DNA of 64,000 nt from Bombyx mori (taxonomy: Eukaryota > Arthropoda > Insecta > Lepidoptera > Bombycidae): the NCBI RefSeq assembly GCF_030269925.1, contig NC_085111.1, positions 6,812,142-6,876,141 on the forward strand, given 5' to 3'. Of the stretch, positions 44,668-55,558 are shown piece after piece. The notes beneath the pieces are model-generated. The model was not told the origin of the DNA and ran no database searches. It saw only the letters and a program-made list of their open reading frames with translations. Numbering within the stretch: position 1 is the first letter of the stretch; every line of letters starts with the position of its first letter. The position numbers were made by a program, and so were the translations under genes.

Positions 44668-46142
44668 TAAACTGTCCATCTACAGAAAAATAAAATCTAT
44701 AAACATTTATGAAGTGTTTCGTTTTCCGTATACAAAATTATACATTACATTCCTTACGTTACATTTAACACTACAAGAAAAATATCATAACGAAAACATT
44801 GCTATGAACTTTATCAAAGGGCTTAATAATATTTTGATCCCAAAAAGGGAGCTATTAAAAATTCAATACAAAAAAGAAACAAAACGGTATAGGTATGAAA
44901 TAAATTTGATTTTTTTCAATTTTAAACCTACATTCTAGAGAATTTTAAAATGGCGCCTTGTTTGAAATAGCGAGCAAAACGCTTAGATAAAGATAGTTAA
45001 TAAGAGCTAATTGATTAGTTAGATGACTTAATAAAACGTAACGATATCCTCTATTTCTTTTTTAAAATATAGGCTTTTGGTGTATTATTTTGTTTCATGC
45101 TAATTCTCATCACAACATTACTTACATTCTCCAATTTTAAAAACAAATTCAAAGCTGTTAATAATACGCATCAATAAATGTCTTGTCTACCTTGATATTT
45201 AAATATTATGCATTTCAGAATATTGAGTATGATTTCATATGATATAATAACTAAGTCTTTTTATTATAATTTATTATGTCTTTGCCTGTATCTAAGTAGA
45301 CAAAGAGTATATAAAATGAGAAAAGTTAGCGCGAAATTTCATTTCGGAATAATTTATTACAAATTTTATGTTAATAATTTAACCAATATTCTGAAAACAC
45401 AGTTCTGAGAAGAACCAACGAAACGGACTCTGCTTGTCGATTTTTTTTTTCGGATATTTTTTTTTTGTTTAGCGGATATTGCCGAGGTTAAGTTTAGTGT
45501 TGTCAATAAAAAAAATTTAGAAACCGACCTTTTTTCCCACCTCTCCAAGGAAAATGTAATATTGAAGTATTAGTGACTATAGTATCGGATCCCTTAAATA
45601 TCCCATAATGTATATCAAAACATGAATGCCGTCACCACGACATGTGATCCAAATCTAAACTGTATTGTCTTTACACCAATCAAATCGGAATCTATGATTT
45701 GCTCCGCAGCATAAATGCGTAGGTTTCTAATAACTGTAATTGCATGTAGGTAGGTACCTATGGGCTATTACCAGTAATAAGCTACTACGGTTTATACGGG
45801 TTTAATTTTTATTGCACGAGGTTTTTTTTTACCAACCAACCAGAGCACTTACAAAATGTTTTTTTACTAGAGGATGATACACACTCACACTCACATATTG
45901 TGTGTTTTAGTGACTAGACCACGGACGCTCAAAAAGAGTAGCGTCTAAAGTCTAAAGTCTAACTCAATTAAATCGAGAATTGGAAATATTAATTCATATT
46001 TCATTTAAATCATATTCTTAATTCATATATTAATTAACATTCATTTAATTCATACTCTTAAATAAAAAATACGCAAATTTTCTAAAATCATGTAATTCTA
46101 TTTATCTATTATTATTATTATTATTTCCCTATCTATTCGCTG
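44668..46142. other. Intergenic DNA
   Basis: AT-rich. A decayed Bm1 middle piece may lie at 45745-45830 (minus). No gene is supported. Confidence 0.45.
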
Positions 46143-46235
46143 ATAGCCCTCAGGCTATTCCAGCTACGCCCGGTCGGGTAGATGAGCACACGAGCTTAAC
46201 CTGAGAGTATCTATTAATGCTTGAAGGAGGGACAA
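46143..46235 (-). mobile_element. LINE 3' untranslated fragment related to L-A
   Basis: AGCCCTCAGGCTATTCCAGC and GGTCGGGTAGATGAGCACAC match 40046-40215. Only about 90 bases remain. Confidence 0.55.
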
Positions 46236-48252
46236 ATGAACCAACCTTAGAATTAAAATTTTATTATTGTCATTAAAAAAGTACATATTTTTTGTATAAC
46301 GAAACAGTTTGTAGAATAAAAAAGGAAATGTCATTCTACGATTTTAAGTCGGATTAAGTTCAACAGTATTCTTACCAAACCCGAAATAACTTTCCAGTTG
46401 AAAATGTATTATGAACTATTTGACATTAATATAGTAAAACATTCAACATGACGCTTCGAAAAAAAAAACCCTAAATTAAAATGTTAAGCCGGAGTGTCGT
46501 GTTAATGTCTGTTTCCATACAATAGGAGTTCCTCAAATTGAATTGTAATGGGTTTTATGGGTATTATGTTAATTTTATTAGCCAGAAACATAGCGTCGGC
46601 ACCTTTCTAATGTGATTCTTTGACATCGAAATTCCAAAAAAAATGCTACCGATGACAAATTTCTTTTTTTACATTTCCAACAATAGTAATTTAGTGTTTG
46701 GATAACCAGTTTTCATAGTCATTTTTATTATACATACCTTTTATGAACATGATAAAAGTTAAACATTTAGCTTCGTCGGTAAACTTATGAAATGGGTTAT
46801 ATATTAAAATATTATTACCCTCTGCACTCAAGTCCGGTTAAGTTATTAAAGCTACTGTTTCGATGCGGATATAAAACAAACAATATTCATTTGCATTTGC
46901 TAAACGAGAACTTAAAACTCAGATAGCTGAGTTAACGCATAAAAAGAGTTCAAGAATAAAGTCTAATAATAGCCTAGTAAAAAAATCTAACCACAGGAAA
47001 AAAAAACATATTGTGTTATCTTCTAATCATCTTCCAACGAACTAGAGCTGCACCTAAGCTCAATCTAAAAGCAATACCGTGAATCATTCCATTTAAGATC
47101 TAAAAATATTGATAATATCTTTTTATGAACATATTACGTCAAATAGCAATTGCAGAGGAAATTAAACCTTATGTATTTTATTTATCCCTTACCCTTACGT
47201 TTCACGACATGCCTTTCCTCCCCTTGCCTAAACATAACGAAACGCAATTTTCATGTTCAAGTCAATAGCTTAGAATAATAAGTGATAGTAAGTAATATTA
47301 AGAGTCCTACATAAGCATGGGTCTGTATTGTTTAGAATTACCAATGGAATTCATGATTTTCTCGCGTGGGTTTTTTCTAGAGTAAATGGGCTGACAAACT
47401 CAAACCTCGCGTTATTGTTGTTTTTGGGGTCCAATAGATTGATTGTATATTTATAACATTGAACAACATCTTTTATTCTACCCCACGATCTCAGATCCAC
47501 AGATTGCTTGGTGACGCACACAAAATGAGTTTTCCTCTTGAAAACAAACTGTGTCGCACCCTGCTAATTTACCGTTGATGAATAAGCAGATACAGCAAAA
47601 ATTTATTTAGTTTCTCATAATAGCCGACTATTTTCCTATATTTATAGTCATGCCAAAGCATATTGGCTAGCTTACATTTCAAGTCGTTTTACTGAAGTAA
47701 GGTGACAACTAAAAAAAAAGACTAACTTCTCAATGAAATTCAGACAATTTACAAACTATTTTTTAAACTAACTAAAACTTGAGTACGTCCAGTTGAGTAA
47801 AACAGCATCATAAGTAATTTAGACGTAATGACTCCGCCATTTTTATTTTAGCGAAAAAAAGAAAAGAAAGTAATAAGTGTGCCGTTAGTAGTGGTTGCTA
47901 CTGGAATAGGGGGCAATTCCGGGGTGCTCTGCGTAGCTGGTTTACTTCACGTACCATTAAATTTTCCTGTTTGCATTTTTTAGCATACGTTACACTCAAG
48001 ACGAAGAGCTCAGCCGCAGCGAGCAGTTTTACGATTCTAGTTTTAGGGGGGAAACGGAAACGGTTTTCTCAGGCAATACACTAAAATTGTGCATTATTAA
48101 AATTTGAAACTCATTGTTACGAGTTAAAGTGGATTAGAAGTGAGTTTTAGTGGTAGCTTGTATGTGATAGCTTTTGAAAAATCAAAATGAATTCCTCTAT
48201 ATCGATGGTTTCATTTTAACTGAGTTCTTATATAAGCTTTCGAGTAGTTAAA
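46236..48252. other. Intergenic DNA
   Basis: About 2 kb with no recognisable gene or mobile element. Confidence 0.5.
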
Positions 48253-48581
48253 TCTATACTAATATTATAAAGCTGAAGAGTTTGTTTGTTTGAACGAGCT
48301 AATCTCAGGAACTACTGGTCCGATTTGAAAAATTCTTTCAGTGAATGAGCTCATTTATTGAGGAAGGCCATATAACAAAGAATGTTTCAAAATCGTTTTT
48401 TTTCTCTTTTGAGAGCTTCCGCTGCGTGCACTGCGGAAACGGTTAAAGTTTCGCTAAAATAATGTATGACAAAATTGTTCCCCTTTAAAAGTTCTAAAAA
48501 AGTCCGCGACAGCATATGTCTATATTACTATATTATATTATGTAACTATTCCACGCGGACGAAGTCGCGGACAAAAGCTAG
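48253..48581 (+). mobile_element. Non-autonomous Helitron, complete ends
   Basis: It starts TCTATACTAATATTATAAAG after an A, contains AACTACTGGTCCGATTTGA, and ends with the hairpin region CCACGCGGACGAAGTCGCGG, ACAAAAG and CTAG before T. This is the classic lepidopteran Helitron layout. No protein is encoded. Confidence 0.9.
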
Positions 48582-49309
48582 TTATGTATATTTCACCCAA
48601 TATTTTGTCTTATACTATTCAGTAACATTATTTTGTAGATATTGATGTACCTATTCCAAAAACAATAACTCTTGAATACCAATCTCTGCTCATCTAGTGC
48701 CCAAATCAAATAATGTGCACATTATAATTTGCGTTAATTAGAAATCATTTTGTTTTTAGTTTTCAAAAACTATAAAAATCTATGAGGGGGTCTTTCTTTA
48801 TCACATACAACTTATCATTAATACACACACTACTTATCACAAAAAACAAACAATACACGTTTGAAGAAGTAACTATTTCAATTGTTTTCGCGAAAAAACA
48901 AAACTAGCCATTTCGTATGTCAGTAAAACCACCGTAGTCTGAAAATTTTAAACTGCAAAATACAAGCGCGCTCGCTAATGGCTTTTAAATAAACACAACT
49001 CTCTCGGATCCGACTGTATTATTCAAGATAGGTATTTCAATGGAGAGTTTTAACTTTTCCATTGGCAGCGTCCTATTAAAATGTATTGAAAAAAAAATGT
49101 TTTTATTTGAATTAGTCAGTGTTTCTTATAATTTTAGTCAGTTTTTGTGAATCAAAAGAATATGTGACTTACAATTTTCATGTGTACCATCTTTCCGCTG
49201 TTACTAGATTTACTGTGATTAGATTGAACTTGACACGAAGTGAATCTTGATGGTATTGAAATATCAGTCAACCTAGCCTCTTTTTTCCTAGCTAGGTACC
49301 CATTTGGTG
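48582..49309. other. Intergenic DNA
   Basis: Nothing recognisable. Confidence 0.5.
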
Positions 49310-49650
49310 GTAGCCTAAGGGGCTATTTCATCTACGCACTGACGGGTAGGTGAGGTCTCGAGCTAAACTTGAGAGAATTTGCTAAGACTTCAATGTAGAC
49401 AGCGACTTGGCTGAAGTCCTGACATTGCTGACGTCCACGAGTGACTGTTACCACTTACCATTAGGTGGGCCGTATGCTCGTTTGCCTATAACGGCAATAA
49501 AAAAAGAAAACCACTAGCCCTAACAAGAGCAGTTTTTAGCAGAATTTACTACCAAATAAGAATCGTGACCCACTGAGAAAATCCGGCGAAAAACTCAGAT
49601 GATCGTGTCTATGGGTTAGAATCTACCCTCCAAATCGGAACGCATATATG
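49310..49650 (-). mobile_element. LINE 3' fragment related to L-A, split by an L-B tail
   Basis: The left part (AGCCTAAGGGGCTATTTC, TGACGGGTAGGTGAGGTC) and right part (AGCCCTAACAAGAGCAG, GACCCACTGAGAAAATCCGG) are consecutive in the 40046-40215 copy. The insertion between them is at about 49391-49507. Confidence 0.6.
49391..49507 (+). mobile_element. LINE 3' tail, family L-B, inserted in another LINE
   Basis: TAGACAGCGACTTGGCTGAA through TTGCCTATAACGGCAATAAA and AAAG. It is a diverged plus-strand copy. Confidence 0.7.
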
Positions 49651-50410
49651 CTTTGCGGCCTAAATAGAAAAGATAGCGTGATGAGTAGACCAAGACTATT
49701 GTAGAGTCTACAAGTTTTGTGAATTTAATTTTAGTGTATGTGTTATCATTTCATAGACACGTATATATGTATTTCTAAGCTGCATATTCTCCAATAAAAA
49801 AGTAGATTTGTCCATTAAGATAGGCTTCAAGCGATTCAAAGTTTCAACAGCTTAAGCCGTGAAAACAGTGAAAACTTTCAACAGTTCCAAAGCTTTGTCA
49901 AAGTGGGGTGTCCATTTTGACAAACTACTTAAACTATCCATCAAGCGAAATGCCGACCACAAAGAGAGTCAGATAACTAAAAAACCCGTGTGGAACATTG
50001 TAACAATCACTAGCGAATTCAATCCATTTCAAATAAAACTCAACGAGCCACCAGCGACTCCGGAAGCGAGCAGTTGCCGCAAAACGAACTAAACTGCATT
50101 TCGGAGTGGTTAAATTTCAGTTCTATGCACTAGGAAATAAGGTTGGACCGTATATGTGAATCACCGAGTATGAGCTTATGGCTCCCCCTAGGCGGATGTC
50201 GGAGGCAGGCGCCTTATTTGGAATCGGTCCACGCTGACACAACAAACTTTTATGTTATTTCAATGTGGTTAAAAACCGAATTGCATACGCGCAACGACAC
50301 GCTGCAATTCGTTTGTAATTAAGTTGAGTTTGCTGTGTGGTTGTTTAATTTATAACTTTTTGCTGATTTAATGAAATCCTGGAAAGCGCACAAAGTAAAT
50401 TAAATTTTTA
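49651..50410. other. Intergenic DNA
   Basis: A possible Bm1 scrap at 49621-49690 and a 77-codon plus-strand frame (49859-50092) occur. Neither is strong. Confidence 0.45.
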
Positions 50411-50832
50411 CTAGAGGTCCTGCAGTACTCAAAATTCGACTATAATAATTAATTGGAATTGTAAGTTTGTACACTACTATGATTGTATTTTATACTTCTA
50501 TAATCACAAATTTCGCCAAGACTACACTATAACAAATATTAACAAAGACAAACAATATTTAATCTATTCTCAATTTGACAACAGACGTCAAGAACAAAAG
50601 TTTGACAATAAATAGTATGCATGCGTGTGTGCGTCAAATACATGGTATGTAGTGTGTGTAATGTTTTCTTTATTGATTTAATGTATCGTTTATGCATTAT
50701 TTTAAAAAAATATTAGCATTGTGCACTTCTGCTCTATATTCTCTATAAATTTGGAAAATTTCATACTCCTCCGTCCGCGCAATTTTCGTAAAAAGGGATA
50801 CAAAGTTTTTGCTTCACGTATTAATATATAGA
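50411..50832 (-). mobile_element. Non-autonomous Helitron (family H1), complete
   Basis: On the minus strand it starts TCTATATATTAATACGTGAAG after an A and ends CTAG before T, with a hairpin just inside that is partly mutated (AGTCGAATTTTGAG). It is the intact reference for the copy split by the Jockey LINE at 19358-22226, and shows the undisturbed insertion site. Confidence 0.85.
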
Positions 50833-51388
50833 TTATTATATTTGGTAACACAAAAAAAGTAGATAATAGTACTAGATATTAGTTGGCTGTCTTCAATTTT
50901 ATTTCGTAGTTTTATTCAAATTATCTATCGAGTCGTTTGAAAATGTATTAGACGAAAACCAGTAATTTAATGATGTGTGATGAATTTTCGAATAGTTTTA
51001 TGGCTCCTAATACATCCTGGGGAGATGCTAATTTTATTAATACTAATTAGACTACTCGCATTCCAGATCGAGTTTAGAATTTTTACTTAATAAATATTTT
51101 AATGGGTTCCCCGAGTCCGGTTGGAAATTCTGTAAACTAATAACAACTACTTTTGCTTTCGTTGAACTTCTAGAAGTTCCGTTTCGCGATATATTTCGTA
51201 GCTTAACGTGTTTTGTTTGATCAGATTAGCTCTGATTTGAATGTTATTTGATTTGCAATAGTGTCTTTATTAAGTTGAAAACGGATGTTTTGTTAATCTA
51301 GATGATAAGAAAATACTTAAAATCTACTTATAAAAGTTCGGGGCTTTTGTATTGTTCTAGATAGGCAGGCGTGCCCACTTACCACCTT
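50833..51388. other. Intergenic DNA
   Basis: Nothing recognisable. Confidence 0.5.
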
Positions 51389-51635
51389 TTTATTTTTTAT
51401 TGCCTAGATGTGTGGACGAGCTCACACCCACCTGGTGCTAAGTGGTTACTGGAGTCCATAAACATCTACAAGGTAAATGCGCCACACACCTTGAGATATA
51501 AGTTCTAAGGTCTCAGTATAGTTACAATGGCTGCCCCACCCTTCAAACCCAAACGCCTTACTGCTTCACAGCAGAAATAGGCAGGTTGGTGGTACCTACC
51601 CGTGCGGACTCACAAGAGGTCCTACCACCGGTAAA
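51389..51635 (-). mobile_element. Bm1 SINE, 5'-truncated
   Basis: A well-kept minus-strand body from TTTTTATTGCCTAGATG to GTCCTACCACCGGTAAA. It is adjacent to an opposite-strand Bm1 end. Confidence 0.9.
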
Positions 51636-51659
51636 CCTGCATCCTGGACCATGGACATC

Positions 51660-51793
51660 ACAGCGTCAATATCGCTGTCTCAAGATACCTTGAGACACGA
51701 GTATGGCGGCATTCACGTAGTGATGTCTATAGACTATGGTAACCACTTAACACCAAGTGGGCTGTGAGCTCGTCCACCCAATTAAGCAATACC
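51660..51793 (+). mobile_element. Bm1 SINE 3' end, inverted relative to its neighbour
   Basis: GAGACACGAGTATGGCGGCA, GATGTCTATAGACTATGG and CTTAACACCAAGTGGGC lead to the CACCCAATTAAGCAAT end. The plus-strand copy faces the minus-strand copy ending at 51635, so the two could pair in RNA. Confidence 0.7.
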
Positions 51794-52896
51794 TATAGGT
51801 GAATTTGATTTTCTTCTCATCCCCGCCCGCTTTAAATAATGACGTCACTTTTAATTTTAAAGCAATGATAACTGTCCACTTTTAAAAATGGAATTCTCAA
51901 TATGTTTCATTGAAATCGAATGAAAAGTTTAAAAAGCCATAGAAAAAGGAACATTCCTTTTTATTCAGAAACTACCCACCCATCAAACAAAACAAGGGAA
52001 TTCTTTCAAGCGGCTTTAACTAAAAAAAAGAATATTTTCTTTTTATATTTAATGTAAATGCTATTTATCGTACAAATTAAGTGCAGAGCGAAGAAGACGC
52101 CGGCCGTAAAAGTAGAAGTTTTTCTAAAACCCACAATATCGTGCCTGACTTACTGCCTGTATTTTTGGCAAACTTGGTCGTAGTCCAATTAAGCCAGCAG
52201 GCGCCGATACCCCAACTTCTGTTAACTGTTCCACAAATTGTCGGTATACAATTTTATTAAACTATTCACTAGTATTTTTAATTAAAACTACTTTTCCAGT
52301 TTAATCTCCCTAATTTTTATTATAATATTTTAAAATTACTTTAATTTATATTATATACAATTATGGTTGATAATTGATTATCGATATTGTGCACAATTTT
52401 CAAATTTCGATGAATAGCCTTGGTGACCACGGAAACTGTACAATATTTGAAATTTCGAAAATAATGACAGTTAAAAACGAGAATTCAAAACATAAATATA
52501 TGTAGTTTTAATTACGTCTACGACTCGCGCTAACTGAAGAAAATACTAGTGGTTTATTCAAATGCTATCCACCAGGGCGTTGGCAGGTAATGAATAATTA
52601 AGACATCTTATTACGTACGAAACCTTGAACATGATTTTAAACTCTTCAAAAAGTGGGATTAACTCAAAATCTGGCATACTCATCAAAAAAGATGACAATT
52701 CAATATTTGAAGCCGTTAAGCCTTTTATCCTTACTGGAATAATCATGATTAACGATTTTTCGTTGGGACTATCTCCCAATTTTGATAGTTCTTCCACAAT
52801 ATTTACAAAGCCTTATTCAACCGCTGTAAAAATTAATAGCCTATTAATATTATGATATTTGAATGTAATACCATATTTAATAAATAAAAAAAGATG
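51794..52896. other. Intergenic DNA
   Basis: An 82-codon minus-strand open stretch (52558 to about 52806) has a plausible composition but no start, splice or family evidence. Confidence 0.4.
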
Positions 52897-53315
52897 TGTG
52901 GTATCGTGGGACACCGGATAGGAACGAAGTTCCTTAATATAAAATTATTAATTTAAAGTTCTATTCGAGGTATAAAGAAAATAATTAATCGAGTATACAT
53001 TTTTTTATTATGATTTTTTTATAGATAAAAATAAAAATAATCGCAAGGTTCAACCACTCCGCAATGGACCAGTCTCGCCCTGAGGGTACCGCCTGCATGA
53101 TCACGGTATCCTCTACGCCAGGTAAGTATGATTTAGCAAGAGAAATACAAGAACGTCTATCAACTGTGTAACATCTCGTCACCGCGATTTGTTGAATTTA
53201 CGTGGCGCAACATCTGTTGATAACAAACTAAATAGAAAAAATCTTACGTTACGGACGCTTTTTCCCGGTTAGGGTACCCCTCCGCATCGTCCCAAAAGGA
53301 ACTTCGTTCCAAAAA
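52897..53315 (-). repeat. Unnamed dispersed repeat, family A, with inverted ends
   Basis: The inner 53028-53242 matches 12370-12640 in reverse. Near the edges are GGAACGAAGTTCC (52921-52933) and GGAACTTCGTTCC (53298-53310), exact inverted copies of one 13-base near-palindrome, each next to a GTGGGAC or CGTCCCA word. The layout suggests a small non-autonomous DNA transposon of about 400 bases. Confidence 0.5.
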
Positions 53316-53344
53316 CGCTCTTATAGAAAATGCGACTAAGAAAT

Positions 53345-53650
53345 TTAAAAAAATGATTGTTAAAAAAAACGTACCTTTATAAAAAACCAAACTAAAAAAT
53401 GGAAATGAATTAGACAGCTTAAAAAACTAAAAAAGGCGCTTTTATACAAAAAGCCAAAAAGTGTGGGGTGCTTTTTATGATATTATCAAAATGATAATTC
53501 TTCTATTGCCAATGTATATAAATCTACTGCCGATATGATATCTGTCAATAAAATATTAATAGCTATTGACACCACGCACCCCACGCCTTTTCACAATAAA
53601 TTTATTTCCTATTTTTTAATAGAATTTTCTATAAAGCTTGTTTTTTAGAT
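53345..53650 (+). repeat. Unnamed dispersed repeat, family B
   Basis: Homologous to 6573-6850. This copy also shows an inverted pair, GTGTGGGGTGC near 53460 and GCACCCCACGC near 53575, which would form a stem. It has no coding sequence and sits right beside family A. Confidence 0.5.
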
Positions 53651-53798
53651 GTTTTATTTTTTATTTACTTAGACAGCCGTTGTATCTGCGTAGCCCAGTA
53701 GCTGTGTAATATCCAATACAGAACACACACTACGTTAATACAGACTCAAACTCATTTGCATACATAATATTATTCAGCATTTTAAATTTAGAACATAA

Positions 53799-54257
53799 TT
53801 AAAAAAACAACGTTTTACATTTTCCTTGGATCGTCCTTCCATGGATATATTCGTAAAGGTCATCGTACCCGACAAAGTGCTCTAGATATTTCTTTACCGT
53901 TAATTTGAAAATGCAATGGGCTACGGAGCGGACCGGACCTATTTGGCAGTGGCCCGTGTCGTTATGGTTGTATGTTATTTCGTGAAGGAAGCGAGAAGAT
54001 GAGGTAGTGCGCAGTGCACCATCCGCGGATCGCAGTGCGTCGGTCAAAGCGGCGCCGGCAGCTTGGCACGGAACTCGGTCATCGTCCCCTGCCTCCATAA
54101 ACGCCTCCACAGGCTTGAGCCAAAACAATTTCGCCAAATTTCTTACCAGTATCCTGACACGCATGATTTTACGATCCTTGCGCCTATCTCTCGATGGGAC
54201 TCGTTTTCGACGATGCCAATCCTGATCTTTTTGTGAATTTCGAGGCTGTTTTAGTAT
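53799..54257 (-). CDS. Possible orphan coding exon, unidentified
   Basis: This GC-richer island holds a minus-strand open frame from about 54257 to a stop at 53799, with an ATG at 54164 (121 residues). The upstream part is strongly basic (HRRKRVPSRDRRKDRKIM). Then come RILVRNLAKLFWLKPVEAF, an alanine-rich ADGALRTTSSSRFLHE and a mixed C-terminus ending KCKTLFF. I see no known domain, signal peptide or splice consensus. A plus-strand frame of 72 codons overlaps it, which is expected from GC-rich sequence. It could equally be a promoter-proximal or noncoding GC island. Confidence 0.2.
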   Translation of the reverse strand: MLKQPRNSQKDQDWHRRKRVPSRDRRKDRKIMRVRILVRNLAKLFWLKPVEAFMEAGDDDRVPCQAAGAALTDALRSADGALRTTSSSRFLHEITYNHNDTGHCQIGPVRSVAHCIFKLTVKKYLEHFVGYDDLYEYIHGRTIQGKCKTLFF

Positions 54258-55149
54258 TTATCACATTGCGAGATCAAATTTTGCTCGCATATCTAAGTTT
54301 GGTACAGAGACGTAAATTCCAGAAGGATTAAAAACATGTTCTGTCATGTCCCTAACTCTTTTTTTTTTTAAATGCAATCCGATCACATTAATTCTTCAAA
54401 TAACTTTACGGAATATATTAATTTATTGTATGTCATTTTAGCAAAGTAATAAAATATTTAAGCGCCAACATTAGCCTTCTTCGTAAATGCCGCATATTGG
54501 TCCACCTTGAATTTTGATAATAAATTTTGATCATTCCAATATTACTCGTCGGAAAAAAGAAAAAAAAAACTTATTTAAATTTATTGTCATTTTGAACATC
54601 CGCATACGTACGATCTAGTTCGGTTATATGCTTATTATTGGTTTAATATCATGGTCATATATTATTTATGAAGAACATTCTCGTTTAAAGATAAGTATCG
54701 AATTTTTTAGAAAAGTAGTTCATTCGAATCAATCCGAAGTTTTGTGATCGTTTAAAGAATCAGAAATGATGTTATAGATTACTTTTTAGAATTTAAGTCG
54801 GTTTTCCGCCTTTCCCTACATCATATGATAGATGTTAGAAAATATCATATTTCTGGTAAATAATTGGTAATAATCCCACTTAGGTTAGCATAACAGGTTG
54901 TTCATTATTAACAAATAACCATATAAGTTGTAGGACCTAATTAATGGGAAGGGAAGGAATTATTACTGGGTTCATAGATATGTTATACCTCTCGAAAAAT
55001 GAGTTGGAAGTCACATTTTTTTTAAATGCAGTAAATCTAGCTTATAGGCCGGAATGCCATGTGGGACTGCATTAATGTAGTGTGACGTCAAAAATATTTT
55101 GGCTGTGTGTGGTATCGAAAATAAAAGTAAATTATATCGAAATATAAAT
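54258..55149. other. Intergenic DNA downstream of the cuticle gene
   Basis: No gene or repeat recognised. Confidence 0.5.
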
Positions 55150-55155
55150 TTATTA
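55150..55155 (-). promoter_or_regulatory. Candidate polyadenylation signal of the cuticle gene
   Basis: AATAAA on the minus strand about 400 bases after the cuticle gene stop. It is the clearest such signal there, but the transcript end is not proven. Confidence 0.3.
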
Positions 55156-55558
55156 TCACATTTCATAAATAAATATCTTAATTAAAAATGTTCTAATTTT
55201 ACTTAATTCTAAATATAAATTACATTTACCTAAACAGACACGAGACATACTTTTAGTTCGTCGCAACGAAATCTAAAATATTTCACACTTTTACGCTTTA
55301 TATTTAAACTGCGACACTTTTATGAGATACAACATCAACATGAGAAAAATTCGACTGAAACAGATCAACGCTAATATTTTTCTAAATGTCGAATTCGTGA
55401 ACGATTTCATTCGTGACCTATATGAGATGATGGTTCTTTAAAAATGATCCGTACTCAGTCAAGAAGATCAATCAAATTAGTGGGTGTTGCAATTAAAATT
55501 GCCTATATAAAATGAAAATACTGATGGTGATGAAGTTGAATTTTTGTGGCGGTGAATT

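Noticed and set aside
49859..50092. 77-codon plus-strand frame
   Set aside because: No supporting splice, promoter or family evidence. Length is within chance for this window.
52558..52806. 82-codon minus-strand open stretch with plausible amino-acid composition
   Set aside because: There is no ATG at its start, no good acceptor, no following donor, and I recognise no family. A transcript search could revive it.
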